A stretch of DNA of 64,000 nucleotides, taken from positions 15,429,982-15,493,981 of the forward strand of contig CM072168.1 in assembly GCA_036850595.1 (NCBI GenBank), given 5' to 3'. The stretch is from Rhyacichthys aspro (Eukaryota; Chordata; Actinopteri; Gobiiformes; Rhyacichthyidae). Of the stretch, positions 51,401-63,000 are shown in pieces; position 1 is the first letter of the stretch; each line of letters starts with the position of its first letter. The notes beneath the pieces are model-generated. The model did not search any database. It had not been told where the DNA came from and was given only the letters and a program-made list of their open reading frames with translations. The position numbers were made by a program, and so were the translations under genes.

Positions 51401-52169
51401 TTTTGGTTAGTCTGTATCTGACTTTTCTGTTTCTGTTTGCTTTGCTATGATCATAATAATCTTAAGCGCTGTTACTGACACAGCCCACAAAAAAGCTGAG
51501 TACAGTAGGTTAATATATGCAATGATTAAAGTAGTGACCAAACCTCCACCTCTAAACCACAAAAATGTTTTGGTGTTTAGAGATTAGGCAGGAGGTTACA
51601 GGTGGTAACCTTTGCAACACAAACCAGAAAATCAGATCAGTTACAGGTTAAAAGGAATCCTCTATTTGAAAGGAATGTTTTGTTTTTTTCCATTCAATTT
51701 CTCAGTCTGTCTGGCTTCAAAATCTAAAGCCATAATCACTTCCGGCAGATTTCCGGTCTCAGCTATGCCAAAGCTAAGGCTCCACTAGGTTTGACACATG
51801 CACTTGTTTTACTGGTGATTATGTATGTTCTTTGTGAGGAAAAGCTACTGTGGCACTGCCCTCTCCCTCAGCTTAAGGGCATCCGAGGGAGAGTAGTAGA
51901 GAGTTATTTCTTACAACAAGAATTCACATTTTCTAGTTCAATGTAGAGATCTGCAAACATCCTGCAGCAGTAATTAAATACAGAACTGACACACATCTAG
52001 GTACACAAGTGATAAGTGTCAGCATTTGCATAACTATTAGTCTCTTTTCTGCAGGAACAAGTTTGTGGAGTTTGACATGAAGCCTGTCTGTAAGAAGTGT
52101 TATGAAAAATTTCCCCTGGAGCTGAAGAAAAGACTGAAGAAGCTGTCAGAAACTGTTGCACGGAAATAA
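36402..52169 (+). CDS. lims1: LIM and senescent cell antigen-like domain protein 1 (PINCH1), whole locus with alternative exons
   Basis: Adaptor of five LIM domains in the ILK-PINCH-parvin complex at integrin adhesions. In mammals LIM1 binds ILK, LIM4 binds Nck2 and LIM5 binds RSU1. Shared exons: 47779-47938, 48359-48425, 48567-48687, 48762-48911, 49059-49209, 50571-50619, 50915-50990. Alternative first exons: 36402-36430, 40809-40909, 45150-45355. Alternative LIM4 exons: 49564-49656 or 50084-50176. Alternative last exons: 51220-51364 or 52055-52169. Starting at MANALANAMCERC (47783) with LIM4b and the distal last exon gives exactly 325 residues, the length of human PINCH1. From 45150 the form is 395 residues. 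LIM cysteines and histidines are intact in all five domains (CERC, CHQC, CQKC, CGAC, CNRV region). All first exons end in the same phase and all junctions fit GT-AG. Confidence 0.95.
38340..38550 (+). promoter_or_regulatory. lims1: Possible non-coding alternative lims1 first exon with ETS and GATA motifs
   Basis: A strong donor (cactttg|gtaagac) at 38551 ends a stretch that carries AGGAAGTG (ETS type, 38440-38447) and CAGATAAAG (GATA type, about 38459-38467) about 100 bases upstream. If transcribed and joined to the exon at 47779, translation would begin at MANAL. Its use as an exon is only inferred. Confidence 0.25.
39590..39660. repeat. Possible LINE 3'-end fragment
   Basis: The phrase tactttattgatccaacagcg followed by gaaaaattcac resembles the 'TTTATTGATCCC..GGGGAAATTC' tail shared by many dispersed fish retroelement copies. 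It is only about 70 bases, and I cannot give the family. Confidence 0.4.
40809..40909 (+). CDS. lims1: lims1 alternative first coding exon B (MNSLRLKELSNSDLYRRRQE...)
   Basis: The 33 complete codons read MNSLRLKELSNSDLYRRRQ and then ERPDSYGSLARDSF. They parallel a human LIMS1 isoform start that I recall as containing LKELS..LYRRR..RPDS. It ends phase 2 at ttcag|gtgagt, producing SNMANAL on joining to the exon at 47779. About 250 bases upstream are G-rich sequences (gtgggcgg, ggggcaaaggccgg near 40535-40575) that may be its promoter. Confidence 0.85.
45150..45355 (+). CDS. lims1: lims1 alternative first coding exon C (MEVNGRALPPTIPEDGE...)
   Basis: The 68 complete codons end SDVKVYKEFCDFYAR, and the split codon TT|C gives Phe on joining to exon 47779, so the junction reads FYARFNMANAL. 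This parallels the long human LIMS1 N-terminus, which I recall as containing IPENEEIP and SDVKVYKEFCDFYAKF. Between the conserved ends is an acidic, poorly conserved linker. The exon ends phase 2 at cgttt|gtaagt. Confidence 0.9.
49564..49656 (+). CDS. lims1: lims1 alternative LIM4 exon 'a'
   Basis: A 93-bp exon between tttccacatttag and gtgaga that reads through without a stop in the lims1 frame. It follows WHVE with HHVCTICERPFQGH and ends RAYCEKHFDM. It supplies the second-half LIM4 zinc ligands (C-x2-C, then C-x2-H), as the next 93-bp exon does, with 18 of 31 residues identical to it. The form differs from the canonical PINCH1 LIM4 sequence known from human. Exclusive use with 50084-50176 is inferred from the duplication and equal length. 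Including both copies would stay in frame but leave a stray half-LIM. Confidence 0.8.
49914..49931. promoter_or_regulatory. lims1: CTCF-like motif between the two LIM4 exons
   Basis: The sequence tgcaccccctagtggtcc, complemented, contains CCACTAGGGGGTGCA. This matches the CTCF core CCA(C/G)(C/T)AG(G/A)(G/T)GGC(G/A)C at all but the penultimate-core base. It lies 258 bp after exon 'a' and 153 bp before exon 'b'. It could also be a fragment of a repeat that carries this motif. Confidence 0.4.
50084..50176 (+). CDS. lims1: lims1 canonical LIM4 exon 'b'
   Basis: A 93-bp exon with acceptor gttttgcag and donor gtaaaa. It encodes HFVCAKCEKPFLGHRHYE and then RKGLAYCETHYNQ, which matches my memory of human PINCH1 residues 216-246 exactly. 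This is the constitutive form in mammals, and it completes LIM4 with C-x2-C and C-x2-H ligands. Confidence 0.93.
50701..50837. repeat. lims1: Possible short inverted-repeat element in a lims1 intron
   Basis: The left side ttttaaaggggtgtatacag and the complement of the right side tgtaaaggtagagtgtgcag are similar. The phrase ccaccagatgtcacc..gctgcacactctacctttac looks like the end of a dispersed fish element. Boundaries and family are uncertain. Confidence 0.3.
51220..51364 (+). CDS. lims1: lims1 alternative last exon 'a' (basic tail)
   Basis: After tctgtcag the frame reads KDKFVEVDLKPVCKHCYERL, then PDDMKRRLAKRERDSKDKKK, and ends LLIPMCL-stop. It carries the last LIM5 ligands (C-x2-C) as the distal exon does, then a highly charged tail rich in Lys and Arg. 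Residues and phase align with the distal exon, so the two are tandem duplicates. An ATTAAA at 51525-51530 followed by GT-rich sequence could serve as its poly(A) signal. A form using it would have 405 residues from start C. Confidence 0.8.
51525..51530 (+). terminator. lims1: Possible poly(A) signal ATTAAA for lims1 last exon 'a'
   Basis: ATTAAA 160 bases after the stop of last exon 'a', with a tgttttggtgtttag GT-rich stretch about 40 bases on. It fits an alternative 3' end upstream of the distal last exon. Confidence 0.35.
52055..52169 (+). CDS. lims1: lims1 canonical last exon 'b'
   Basis: After ttttctgcag it reads KNKFVEFDMKPVCKKCYEKF, then PLELKKRLKKLSETVARK-stop. This corresponds to the human PINCH1 C-terminus, which ends KKRLKKLAETLGRK, with the LIM5 C-x2-C pair and the C-terminal helix. 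The 3' UTR follows, with AATAAA at 52777-52782. Confidence 0.95.
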
Positions 52170-52800
52170 AAAAAAACAAAAAACAAAGAAACCAAAGCCT
52201 AGGTGGCCAGTGATAATCAGACAGAAGGCAACCATATGCATTTATATTTGTGTATTTAGTGTTGAAAAAGATCACTTTTGGGTGAATTTGTTTTTTGGTT
52301 TTAATTTCAGAGCGAGATCTGATTTTTCAGTCACACAAACCAGTGACATTGCCTATTAGCTTAATTATTACACTTTTTTCACAAGCTTGCCTTATTTCAC
52401 TGCCAAAGTATTTAACATAAAGTAACAGGATGGTCACCTATTTCATTAAACATAAGACAATTAAACTGTATATTTTCTATGACTTACAGTGTTATATGAT
52501 ATTTCTATCTTAGAGTTAAAGAATCTAGTGTATATATTCTCTTATATTCGCCATATTCCACCAGCTTGTATTATGTGTATCTATTATTTGTGCAGATTTT
52601 CAGTAATATTATGCGCATTTTGTCTAGTGTTAACATGTATTTTGACAGGATGTTTTATCCAGTCTAATGTTACTGTAATGAACTTAAATGTTCTGTAAAG
52701 AAAGATATTTGTCTCATACATGCTTCTCCATCACAACTATTTATGCAAATTATTAACAATGAATAACTTCTTTTTAAATAAAGTTATTGTCATGATAACT
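52170..52800 (+). other. lims1: lims1 3' UTR
   Basis: An A/T-rich non-coding stretch ending at AATAAA (52777-52782), then ttattgtcatg. It begins with an A-rich run just after the stop codon. Confidence 0.65.
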
Positions 52801-53760
52801 TTATCACTGGTAGTTTTCCCACTTTTAATTCAAAGACAAAAAATAAAGCACTTCATTGAACTTCGTGCTATGCTATAGAGTTGGATGTTCAGCTGTTACA
52901 CTGTGCAGGAAAGATATATAGGCTAAGCTGTTCCACAATGACGCCATTTACTGAGAGGCAACTGGTAACTCTGTGAAACAACATTATGACTTGTGGCATG
53001 TACACAGATGGGATTTAAACATGTGTCTCTGTGATTTGTAATCCAACAACGGTGATCCTCTTAAGCAGGTGCGCCGACTTCCCCTGGGCTCAGACCCTAT
53101 TAGGAAAGAAACCAAAGTCTTGAAAAGTAAATTGGTCCAATTATCAGAGCTTTTTCACTTGAGCAGAATTACACTATAGTGGAAAGTGGATTTCCATGTA
53201 CGTTCAACACATTCCTTTGCGCTACAGAAATACAAACACGATTTAAGGTTTTACAACCAGCAACCTGTGCAACATGATCTGTTAACATACAAGAGTTCAT
53301 TGGTATATTTCAAAATATTACTACATATGTGGCTACCTATATAAAAATGCATTCATTATTTACATTTACAGTGTTTTATATTATCTGACAACTTGTATCA
53401 AAGGGCAATGTTTATTCATGTAAACACTTGAAATGTATTACATTATTTCTCATTAAATCTATTTCTGCTCACCTGATTAAATGTGTATTACATTTTTAAT
53501 GCCTGGCCGTAGTGATGTTTTCTTTTAATTATCATTACACTGATATTGTTTTATTAAAAGGTATAATAATGTAAATATCACCTGCAGATCTGAGCAAATG
53601 CATAAGATAAAATGTTATTAAAGAAGGAACAAAAATTGTGAAAACAACAGTAAAGAAGAACTGTTAGAAACCGGATAGTTTTTGTTTTTATTTAGTACCA
53701 CGGACCTGTTAGAATCCATGCCAGATAATCTCACATTTAAATCTTTAAACTATTTTAAAT
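52801..53760. other. lims1-ranbp2 intergenic region
   Basis: About 1 kb of A/T-rich DNA with no frame that I can support as a gene and no recognisable repeat. Confidence 0.6.
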
Positions 53761-53799
53761 TATGTATCTTGTTAGTCTAGACAGGGGAGTCACCCAGGC

Positions 53800-54053
53800 C
53801 AGCGCAACTCTCAATTACAAGTGCGTCAGCGGAAGTCAGGGAGAATACTCGATTGTGATTGGCCAAAGACGCAAATTCAAGAGAACGCACTGCCTACGTA
53901 ACCTCACGTCCCAGTTTGACGCTAATGAGACTGCGCATGGCCGTCATGGGGAGTTAACGTTACGGAGTGACTGCAGGGCTCATATTAATGTCCCTCTTTT
54001 AAATTGGTGATTTTCTTGTTTTCTATGCACCACGTTACTTATTTTTGGAAGCC
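53800..54053 (+). promoter_or_regulatory. ranbp2: Predicted ranbp2 promoter and 5' UTR
   Basis: TATA-less segment with an inverted CCAAT box (gATTGGcc, 53858-53862), an ETS-like CGGAAGT (about 53830-53836) and an NRF1-like tGCGCATGgcc (about 53934-53944). It leads into the start codon at 54054. This is the usual set for a ubiquitously expressed gene. Confidence 0.55.
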
Positions 54054-57000
54054 ATGCGGCGGAGTAAAATTGAAGTAGATCGTTACGTGTCCTCGGTACA
54101 GAGCTCTTCGCCTTCGCTTAAAGAGGTGAGTGAAGCCGGTGGCTAAAGCTAGCTCCCGTCATGTCAGAGCGGCGTGCGTCTTGTCAGCCTGTTTAACTAG
54201 CACACACGAGTTATTTAGCAGTTGTGTCAAATAAGATGATGTTAGTTAAGGTTATGTGCTTTTATTTAGGACCACTCTGTGCTATTTGACCCTCTTGGTT
54301 CAGAGTAGTTATGAGTGCTAGTTAACCCGGCACAATGACGCTTCTCCGTGTCCTCCTTTCTCGGAAAATGCGCGGCACTGGGGCTGTATGGAGTAGTGTA
54401 GGCTAATTGAGGGAGCTAGTTAGCCATAGCAAACACGTCTTGTGAACTTCATAAAAATGGCTAGACTGTACTGAAACACTTCGCGTATCTTTCTTGATCC
54501 TTAGATGTTAATTAATCAGGCTATAAGCAACAGACACCACCGACGAAGTGATTTGACGATTCAAAGTTTGGATCTTATTAGTTGTTTAGGAGAAAGGTTG
54601 ATTCAAGTAAAAGTTGCCATCTAAATAAAAATTCTGAACAATACTTAACGAGTTGCCTTGAACTTATTGCAGAAAACAAGAAGATATAAAAACAGGTCAA
54701 TTCATATAAATTAAATAATACGATTGATTTAAAAAGTGATTGTTGTGACTACTAAGTAACATAAAGCATTCACCCTGTCAACTGACATTTGTATATATTG
54801 GTGGGGGCAAAAAAAATAATCAGTGACCATTAAATATCCATTATGACCAAATAAACTGTAATGCACCATAAAACAAAGTACTACTGACTGAATGCTGCGT
54901 TTACATTGTTTTTCCACAGAAACCTGTGAAGGGGTTCTTATTTGCAAAACTGTATTTCGAAGCGAAGGAGTATGATCTAGCTAAAAGGTATGCACCTGCT
55001 CTATTTATAAGCAAGAGCAAGAAGCAATTAAAATAGTTTACATTCAGTAACTTTTAGTCATGATCCTCTTTACTTCTTAGGCATGTTTCAGATTATCTCA
55101 AGGTTCAGGAGAGGGATCCAAAAGCACACAAATTCCTTGGACAGCTCTACGAAAGAGAGGGCAACATCAGCAAAGCAGTAGGATGTTACAAGGTAAGGTT
55201 TGGAGGGTGATAAAGGTTTAACATATAGTTTGCAGAGAAACAGAAAATTGCTTTTTAGATTCAAATATGTTTAACTCTGTATGCAAATTGTTGTAAGTTT
55301 ACTAGTACAGGCTGTGAAGTGTAGCAGTCACATGGTTTCCCCACCCATGTTTGACGCTGTTGACGTGTGAACTTGTTCAGGATTTCAAATTAAAACTCTC
55401 TAAAATGAATAAAATACTAATTTGGGACGGTTGATTTAATCGATTTGCATCCTTGTTTTTTTCTTGTAACATTAGATAGAGCACATTTCCGGCATTAAAC
55501 ACAAATCAGTGGTTAAAGGATGAATCTACTATTGCAATATCTACATTATTTTATAGAAACTTAGTATGTACACCTTCTGTCCAAAGCGCTCTGTGGACTT
55601 GAACCCAGCCCAGAGAGACCTGGTTCTTAAAGTTGCAGAGTTACTTGTCAGTCAAGAAGAATGTGACAGCAGAGCAGAATTCTGGGTTGAAAAGGCTGCA
55701 AAATTACTGCCTGGAAACCCTGCTGTCTTCAACCTAAAGGTGAGAATATGAACAAGAGTTTCTTGTCTTTGATAAATGGAAATATTTCACTAAACAGTGT
55801 AGTTCCTTCTTAAAAGCACAGTCGCACTGTTTTTGGTGTATGTTCAGAAGCTTAATGCATTAAAATTAAATTGTACCCCGTAGCTGACAGGCAGGTTTTT
55901 AACTTTTTAATTTTTACAAATCCATCTGGGTTTATGATTGCCTGTGTCAGCTTCATAATGATAATGGTAATGCTTTGTGAATAAAATGTTTTTTACTCTT
56001 CTCATCAGGAGCGCCTGTTGAGTCGTCAGGGTCAGCATGGTTGGAACCGGTTGTTTGACCTGCTCCAGGCAGAACTGGCAGCGCGCCCTGGAGATCCTCA
56101 CGTGAATGTGAAGCTTGTTCAGCTTTTCTGCCAGGATGGTAGGCTGGAGGAGGCTGTTAAGCATTGCCTGGCAGTGGAGAAAAGAGACATGCTGCACCAC
56201 AGTCTGGACTGGTATACTGTGGTGGTGCACACACTAAAGGTCAACATTATTTATTTTATATGTAACAAGAAAGACCAATTCTGTCTCTTACATCCTGTGG
56301 TCTGGATACTCTTGTTTTAGGAGTATTTGGCTCAGCCCACCATCTCAGGCAATGAGGAGATGTGTCGGCGTCTCCAGAGAGAGCTGCTGTTGGCCTTTTG
56401 CAGTCTACTGAGAATCACACTGTCTGGCAGCAGTGTGCAGCCAAGCCTTGACGCCCTCAAAAAGTAGGTTACATGAACATTATCATTTTCTAAAAATAGA
56501 TAAACAAATTCAGATTCACATTACTTTGCATTGTTTACATTTTTATCCTGTTTTTATTCTTGAGTGATAAATATTAACTGCAGTAGAAAAACATAAATAA
56601 TGAAGATACATCTGAGTGATTTGCATAGTTCTGTGAACACTAACTAGTTTTGTAGTATTATTCAAATATATTCACATCTCCAAACTCTGTTTAGTGGTTT
56701 TCAGATTTTCAGTGGAATAAAATGCTAATTCAAATTCCTACTACTTGCAATTGTTTTTATTATAGCACATGGGTAATTAAAATGTGTAATACAATTTTCT
56801 GTGCCTAGTTTTGATCAGGCTATGCAGGACATAAGCAGCATTGCAGGCCAATACACAGATGATCTCCTTGAGTTGTTTGTGGAGATGAGAGGTCACCTCT
56901 ATCTACACACTGCCACACTGCTCCTTAAAATGGCTCTGGATCGTCAACAAACCTGGAGAGCCGTTGTTGATTTGGCCGCACTGTGCTACCTACTCGCATA

Positions 57001-60000
57001 CCAGGTATTAACGACATTGACAAAAAATATAACCTGTGTCTGATTATTGCTGTTCAGGGGACACTGAATTAAAATGTTTATGAATTAAATCAAGTGTGTA
57101 ATGTTAAAAATATCCTCACCATTTTATTAATTTCCTCAGGCTCCTAGACCAAAGCCTAAAATTACCAAACGAGACCAATCAGCACCACAGTTGCTGGAGC
57201 TGCTGGCCAATGACAGGCAGAGTCAAGCTGGCCACATGCTGCTCAATCTCAGCTCAGACCCCTCCAGCTTGATCCAGGAGGTCTGTGAAGTCTTAATTGC
57301 CTTATTTAGAAGTGTTTTGTTTGTTTTTTTTTATTTAAATGGATGCATCGATTTTATTTTTTTTAATCTATAACTCATATGTAGGTGGTGGAGGCATTTG
57401 GAAATCGAAGTGGCCAGGATTCTTTGTTTGAACTCCTGTTTGGATCAAAGTCCTCTGCAGGATCTTCTTTTATCGCCAACGATGACATTCGCTCTATTAA
57501 CGCCATGGCTCCAGAAAGCTCTCACCTGGCCAAGTGTGACAATGGTATGAAATTAGTAGTTTGCCTAAAGCTTTGGAGGAAAACCCCACACACTCTCAAA
57601 GAAAAGGAATTTGGTAGAATAACTCTTCCAATATTTTTGTAGGATCCATACTCTTACACAGCGGTGACCTGCAGCATATAAGCTGGCTGGGCCTGCAGTG
57701 GACCATCATGTCTCAAAGAGCAGGTTTGCGGGACTGGCTACAGCAGCTGTTTCCTAGGCTCACCCTGGAAACCTCTAAACTGGACACAAATGCACCAGAG
57801 TCCATCTGCTTGCTTGACTTGGAAGTGGGTAGCAGTCTTATTTGACTATAATTTAAATAAATGTTCTATTTTCCAAAATGTGTAATCACTTTCACTCCAT
57901 GCAGGTGTTTGTTCATGGTGTGGTATTCTGTAGCCACTGTCAGCTTCAGGAGACTGCAAAGATCAGCAGTGGAGTTAACCAGCAGCAACAACAGCTTTAT
58001 GAGCCTCGCTGCCTCCCTCTTCCTCTCATTCGTCTTTTGACTACTGATAGGCAGAGAGAGTGGTGGGATGCAATATACAACCTCATTCACAAACGAGCAG
58101 CGTGAGTCTGAATAACTGTCTGAATAACTGAATAATAAAATTTATTACGGGAGTTGATACCTATGAGGACTCTTCTTTGTTTACATCTTAATTAATGATT
58201 GGCTTAAATGTAATTCATTAGTGCATTAGAAGTGTCATATGATATTATTAAAATTTTATTTATCTCTTTGAAGGCCGGGAATGTCGGCCAAGCTACGGAT
58301 GGTTGTGCAGCATGGACTATCCACTCTGAGAGCTGGAGAGAAACATGGACTCCAACCAGCCCTGGCCATTCACTGGGCCCAAAGTCTTAACCAAACGGTA
58401 ATACAAATGCATCTAGTTGCATTACTTTGTCTTAAAGGATTAAATTCCTTTGTTTCTTTGTGACTTTACTTCATAGGTAAAATGAATGACATCTATTAAA
58501 TGGTCAGATCACATTCAGATTATATACAGTGTATCCTATCTTATAGAAGCTTAAGCATAAGCACCTTAAGACATGCATGGCATTGGCAGAGGAAATATGC
58601 AGTAGTAATGGAACACACAAATACATAGAGCACCAGCCAGTAAATAGCACTGAGATGGATTGAGCAACCTGCCAGATACTGTGCATGCTTCACACCTGTC
58701 CCTTCCTGTCAACTGCTCTGGTAAAATTAAGAAGTGCTGAATGTGTTACGAAGCCAATGCAATCCTTGACTCCACACTGTACATTTTTCTTTTAAGCAAG
58801 ATTATAACCATTTTTTTACAGTTTTTCTAATATTTTATTACACAGGGTGATGGAGTAAACTCATATTACGACCAGAAGGAGTACATCGGCCGCAGTGTTC
58901 ACTACTGGAAGGTTGTGCTGCCTTTGTTGGAGAGAATCAAAAACCGACGCAGTATACCTGAGCCCCTTGACCCGCTCTTCTTACACTTTCCCTCTAAAGA
59001 CATTCAGGTTAATACTATTCTCATAGGGATTGTGCATCGCTTTTTAGTTGGTGAATGGTCTTTCTTTAAGGTTTGTCCACAGAATGAACCATATTGTGTG
59101 TCCTCAGATCTCATCTGTGAAAAAGTTGGAAGAGGAAGCCCAAATCGCATACGCTACTCTTCTCGACATTGAAGGCAAGACAGAAGAGGCCATTGCCACA
59201 TTGGAAACCATTAATAACACATCATCAGTTTGGCATTTGGCTCAGGTTAGTATTTGTTGTATTTAATAGGCTGTGTTTACATTTTTGTCTCTCTACACAA
59301 ACATGAATTAAATAAAAAAATGTATGTGCCATTATGTATTTTTCTTTCTGTAGATCTATCAGCGACTGTCAGAGGAGGCCAGTAATGGGGTCGAGGAGAC
59401 CCAGGACAGATGTATTACTTTCTTAAGGAAGTTCAGATCTTATCTGTCCAAGATCTACAATGCTAATGCAGATGAAATTGAAAAGGTTAGAATTATTTTA
59501 CATCCAAAAGTCAATTGACATATTTGCGAACTTATGGTTACAGTAATTCATGTATTTTGTCCTGCAGCTGCCAGTGTCTATGGAGGAAATTGTGGACCTC
59601 CTCAATGATGTCAACCAGCAGCTGGAGGACGGTGGGGAGGCCATGGATGAAGAAGATGAGAAGGAGCTGGAGGCTCGACGGGGACCAACTCACTCAAGCC
59701 CAGCTCATCCCACAGAAATCTCCGCATCCATATCCCACATTAAGTTTTCGACACCTTCCCCAAACAAAAGCATTGTCTCTCCTTCTAAAAGGAACTTGGT
59801 ATGTGTTTTTGTGGTGAATAAATCAAAATTTAAAATCTTGTATTAACAAATGTTAACATTTTGCTTTTTTTGTTCATCAGATTTCTCCCAAGACGCCACC
59901 TCATTGGGTGGAGGATCAGAAAAGTCTACTGCAAATGTTGTGTCAACAAGTTGAAGCTCTAAAGGTTAGACTCTCACATATAAATTAGTGATTAAATGAA

Positions 60001-63000
60001 TATTCTTCTATTAATTTCATTTCAATCATAAAAGAGCCTAGCACTAAACTGCTTCAAACTACTAAATAATTATTTTAGTGTGCTTTTAGTATTTCAAGTA
60101 ATATAAAGATATCCTGTTGATTTGATTAAACTGACTCATTCAGTCACAGTTTTGCTGTATTTCCTTTTCCTCTGTGAGCTGTGATTGGCTGCGAGAGGAG
60201 AACTATACCCACAATTGTCTCCCATGTAAACAAAGAAGGAAATGGTAAAATACAGGCAACAAGAAGTTTGTTTATAGACATATTCACTTCCATTGTTTTA
60301 GAGGGACTTAGCTGAAGAAAAAAGGAACTTTTATCGTGAGAATAAATTGACTTTTTCATAAAAACCCTGCATGTTATTGCTTCAAGAAGAAGTTGTGGAC
60401 CATTTTCTTTGCACTTTGTTCTTATTATTCTTTTCTACTGGTTCTTAAATTGTGCTCATTCTCTTTTACAGAATGAAGTCCATGACCTGCGCCACAACGC
60501 ATCAGGAAATGTAGGTTCCCCTCATCACAAGATATACAGTGAAACTTATGGAGCTGAGAGTCTTCAGGAGTCTTTTACTCCAGTTCAATCCTTCCACGGG
60601 GCTCCTTTAACAGGTTAGTAGGTCACATTAAACAAACCCTGACAACTGTTTTAGTACAAACAGTTCAAAATCATCTTGGTCTTTTTAGTTGCCACAACAG
60701 GCCCCTCGGTGTATTATAACCAGTCCCCAGCATATAACTCTCAGTATCTCCTGCGCACAGCTGCAAATGTAACCCCGACTAAGGTAATTATATGAATATC
60801 CATTTTAATGGTTTATACCAATTCAGTTTGACATAAACTTAAGAGCTTTTGTTTTTTAACAGGGGCCCATGTATGGTATGAATCGCATGCCACCTCAGCA
60901 GCACATGTATGCTTATCAGCAGCCCACTCACACCCCACCTCTGCAGACAGCCCCAGCCTGCATGTACCCCCCTCAGGATCAGGTCTTTGGTGCCCCCCTT
61001 CGATTTGAATCACCTGCCACAAGCCTTCTTTCCCCATACAGTGAAGAATATTATAGCCAAAGTCAACAAACCACTAACCCTTCCTTACCTGAACCTGGCT
61101 ACTTTACCAAGCCATCTGTCATCCCAGTTCAGCCTCCAAAAAGCATTGAGGGAAAGCCTGTGGACTTCGGAAAGCTCTCATTTAGCCAACAGGCACCTGC
61201 AGAAGTCCCCAAAGTGCCTAGTTTTGGAGCAGGAGCAGTGACCCAGTCTACACCTTCTACAGCCTTTAAGTTCAACTCCAACTTTAAATCTAATGATGGA
61301 GATTTTACCTTCTCTTCATCTCAGACAAAGCACTCTGAAAGTCTGCTTGGTCTCCTTACTTCAGACCTACCACCGAAAACAGAAGAGAAACCTTCAGCCC
61401 CAGAGCAGACCACACAAACAAGCATATTCACATTTGGTAATAAGAATACTTCAGGTTTTACTTTTGTAGATTCTGCTCAAAGTGCTCAAACTACAAGCAC
61501 TGGAAGTCTGTTTGGAAAAGTAGAGCAGCCTTTTAAATTTGGGGAGGTGCTGAAAACTGTATTTGGGGAGGCCAAACCTGCAGCTGAAGACACAAAGGCT
61601 GCAGAAAGTGACAATGATAGTACCCACGCTGAAGAAGATGAGGATGGCCCTCATTTTGAACCAATCGTTCCTCTTCCTGACAAAGTAGATTTAAAAACTG
61701 GCGAAGAAGATGAGGAAGAGATGTTTTGTAACAGGGCAAAGCTGTATCGTTTTGACAATGAGACAAAGGAATGGAAGGAGAGGGGCATTGGTAATGTAAA
61801 AATCCTAGAACATAGCACTAAAGGAAAGGTACGGCTCTTAATGAGAAGAGAACAAGTCCTTAAGATCTGTGCTAATCACTACATCACCACTGAAATGCTT
61901 TTGAAACCAAATTCTGGCTCAGACAAGTCGTGGGTCTGGAACGCCATTGACTATGCCGACGAAGAGCCCAAAGCTGAGCAGCTGGCCATTCGTTTCAAAA
62001 CCGTTGAAGAGGCCTCACTTTTTAAAGCTAAATTTGAAGAGGCACAGAAAATTGTATTGAAATCACAGGAGCAGAATGAGCAACAGGACGAGACAGATGA
62101 AAGTGTAAACGGCTCTGAATCACTGGCAGCACAGTTTGCACTTAAAGATGGAGAATGGGAGTGTGCTGTGTGTTGTGTTAGAAATAAACCCACAAGTGGG
62201 AAGTGTGCAGCTTGTCAAACTGCCAATCCCAATTCCTCATCAACCACAGACATTCAGGCTCCTTCTGAAACCAAAAGCAGTCCCTTTACTTTCAAGTTTG
62301 GTACAGATTCATCAAAATCCAGTCATTCAAGCTCTGGATTTACTGGATTTGGTGGCTTTGGAACTTCAATACCATCTACATTTACATTTGGCACAAGCTC
62401 CTCAAAACCAGCTGAGACTGCCACCAGTGCTTTTGGTTCTAGCTTTGGTGCTCAGTTTGGCAAAAAATCTGAGCAGTGGAGCTGTGATGAATGCTCTGCG
62501 AAAAACGAGGCCTCTTCAGAAAGTTGTGTTTCCTGTAAATTAGCAAAAGGCTCAACTAAAACAGCTCCCACAGCACAGCCTTCAGAAACAGCTCCTGCCC
62601 CTGTCCCTGTCCCTGCCCCTGTCCCTGAAGATAAACCTGCCAGTGACTTAGCTGCTCAGTTTAGCAAAACACCCGGGCAGTGGGACTGCGATATCTGCCT
62701 TGTTAGAAATGAAGCCTCAGCAACCAAATGTGTATCTTGCAATGCCCCTAATAGCTCTCCATTAGAATCAATGTTCTCCAAAAAAGATGGAGAATGGGAT
62801 TGTGACATTTGTCTATTGAGAAATGATGTATCTGCCCAAAAGTGTGTGGCCTGCCAAACTCCAAATCCAAATGCAAAAACCACGAAAAGCACTGCTCCTT
62901 CAGCCTCTTCTTTTAGCTTTACCTTTGGAACACAATCTTCATCAAGCCAGCCTTCGGGAACTGGATTTACAATGCCTTTTGGAAATAGTAACACTTTTCA

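Noticed and set aside
53762..54010. 82-codon open frame just upstream of ranbp2
   Set aside because: It lies across the predicted promoter (CCAAT, ETS and NRF1 motifs), has no protein resemblance, and stops before the ranbp2 ATG.
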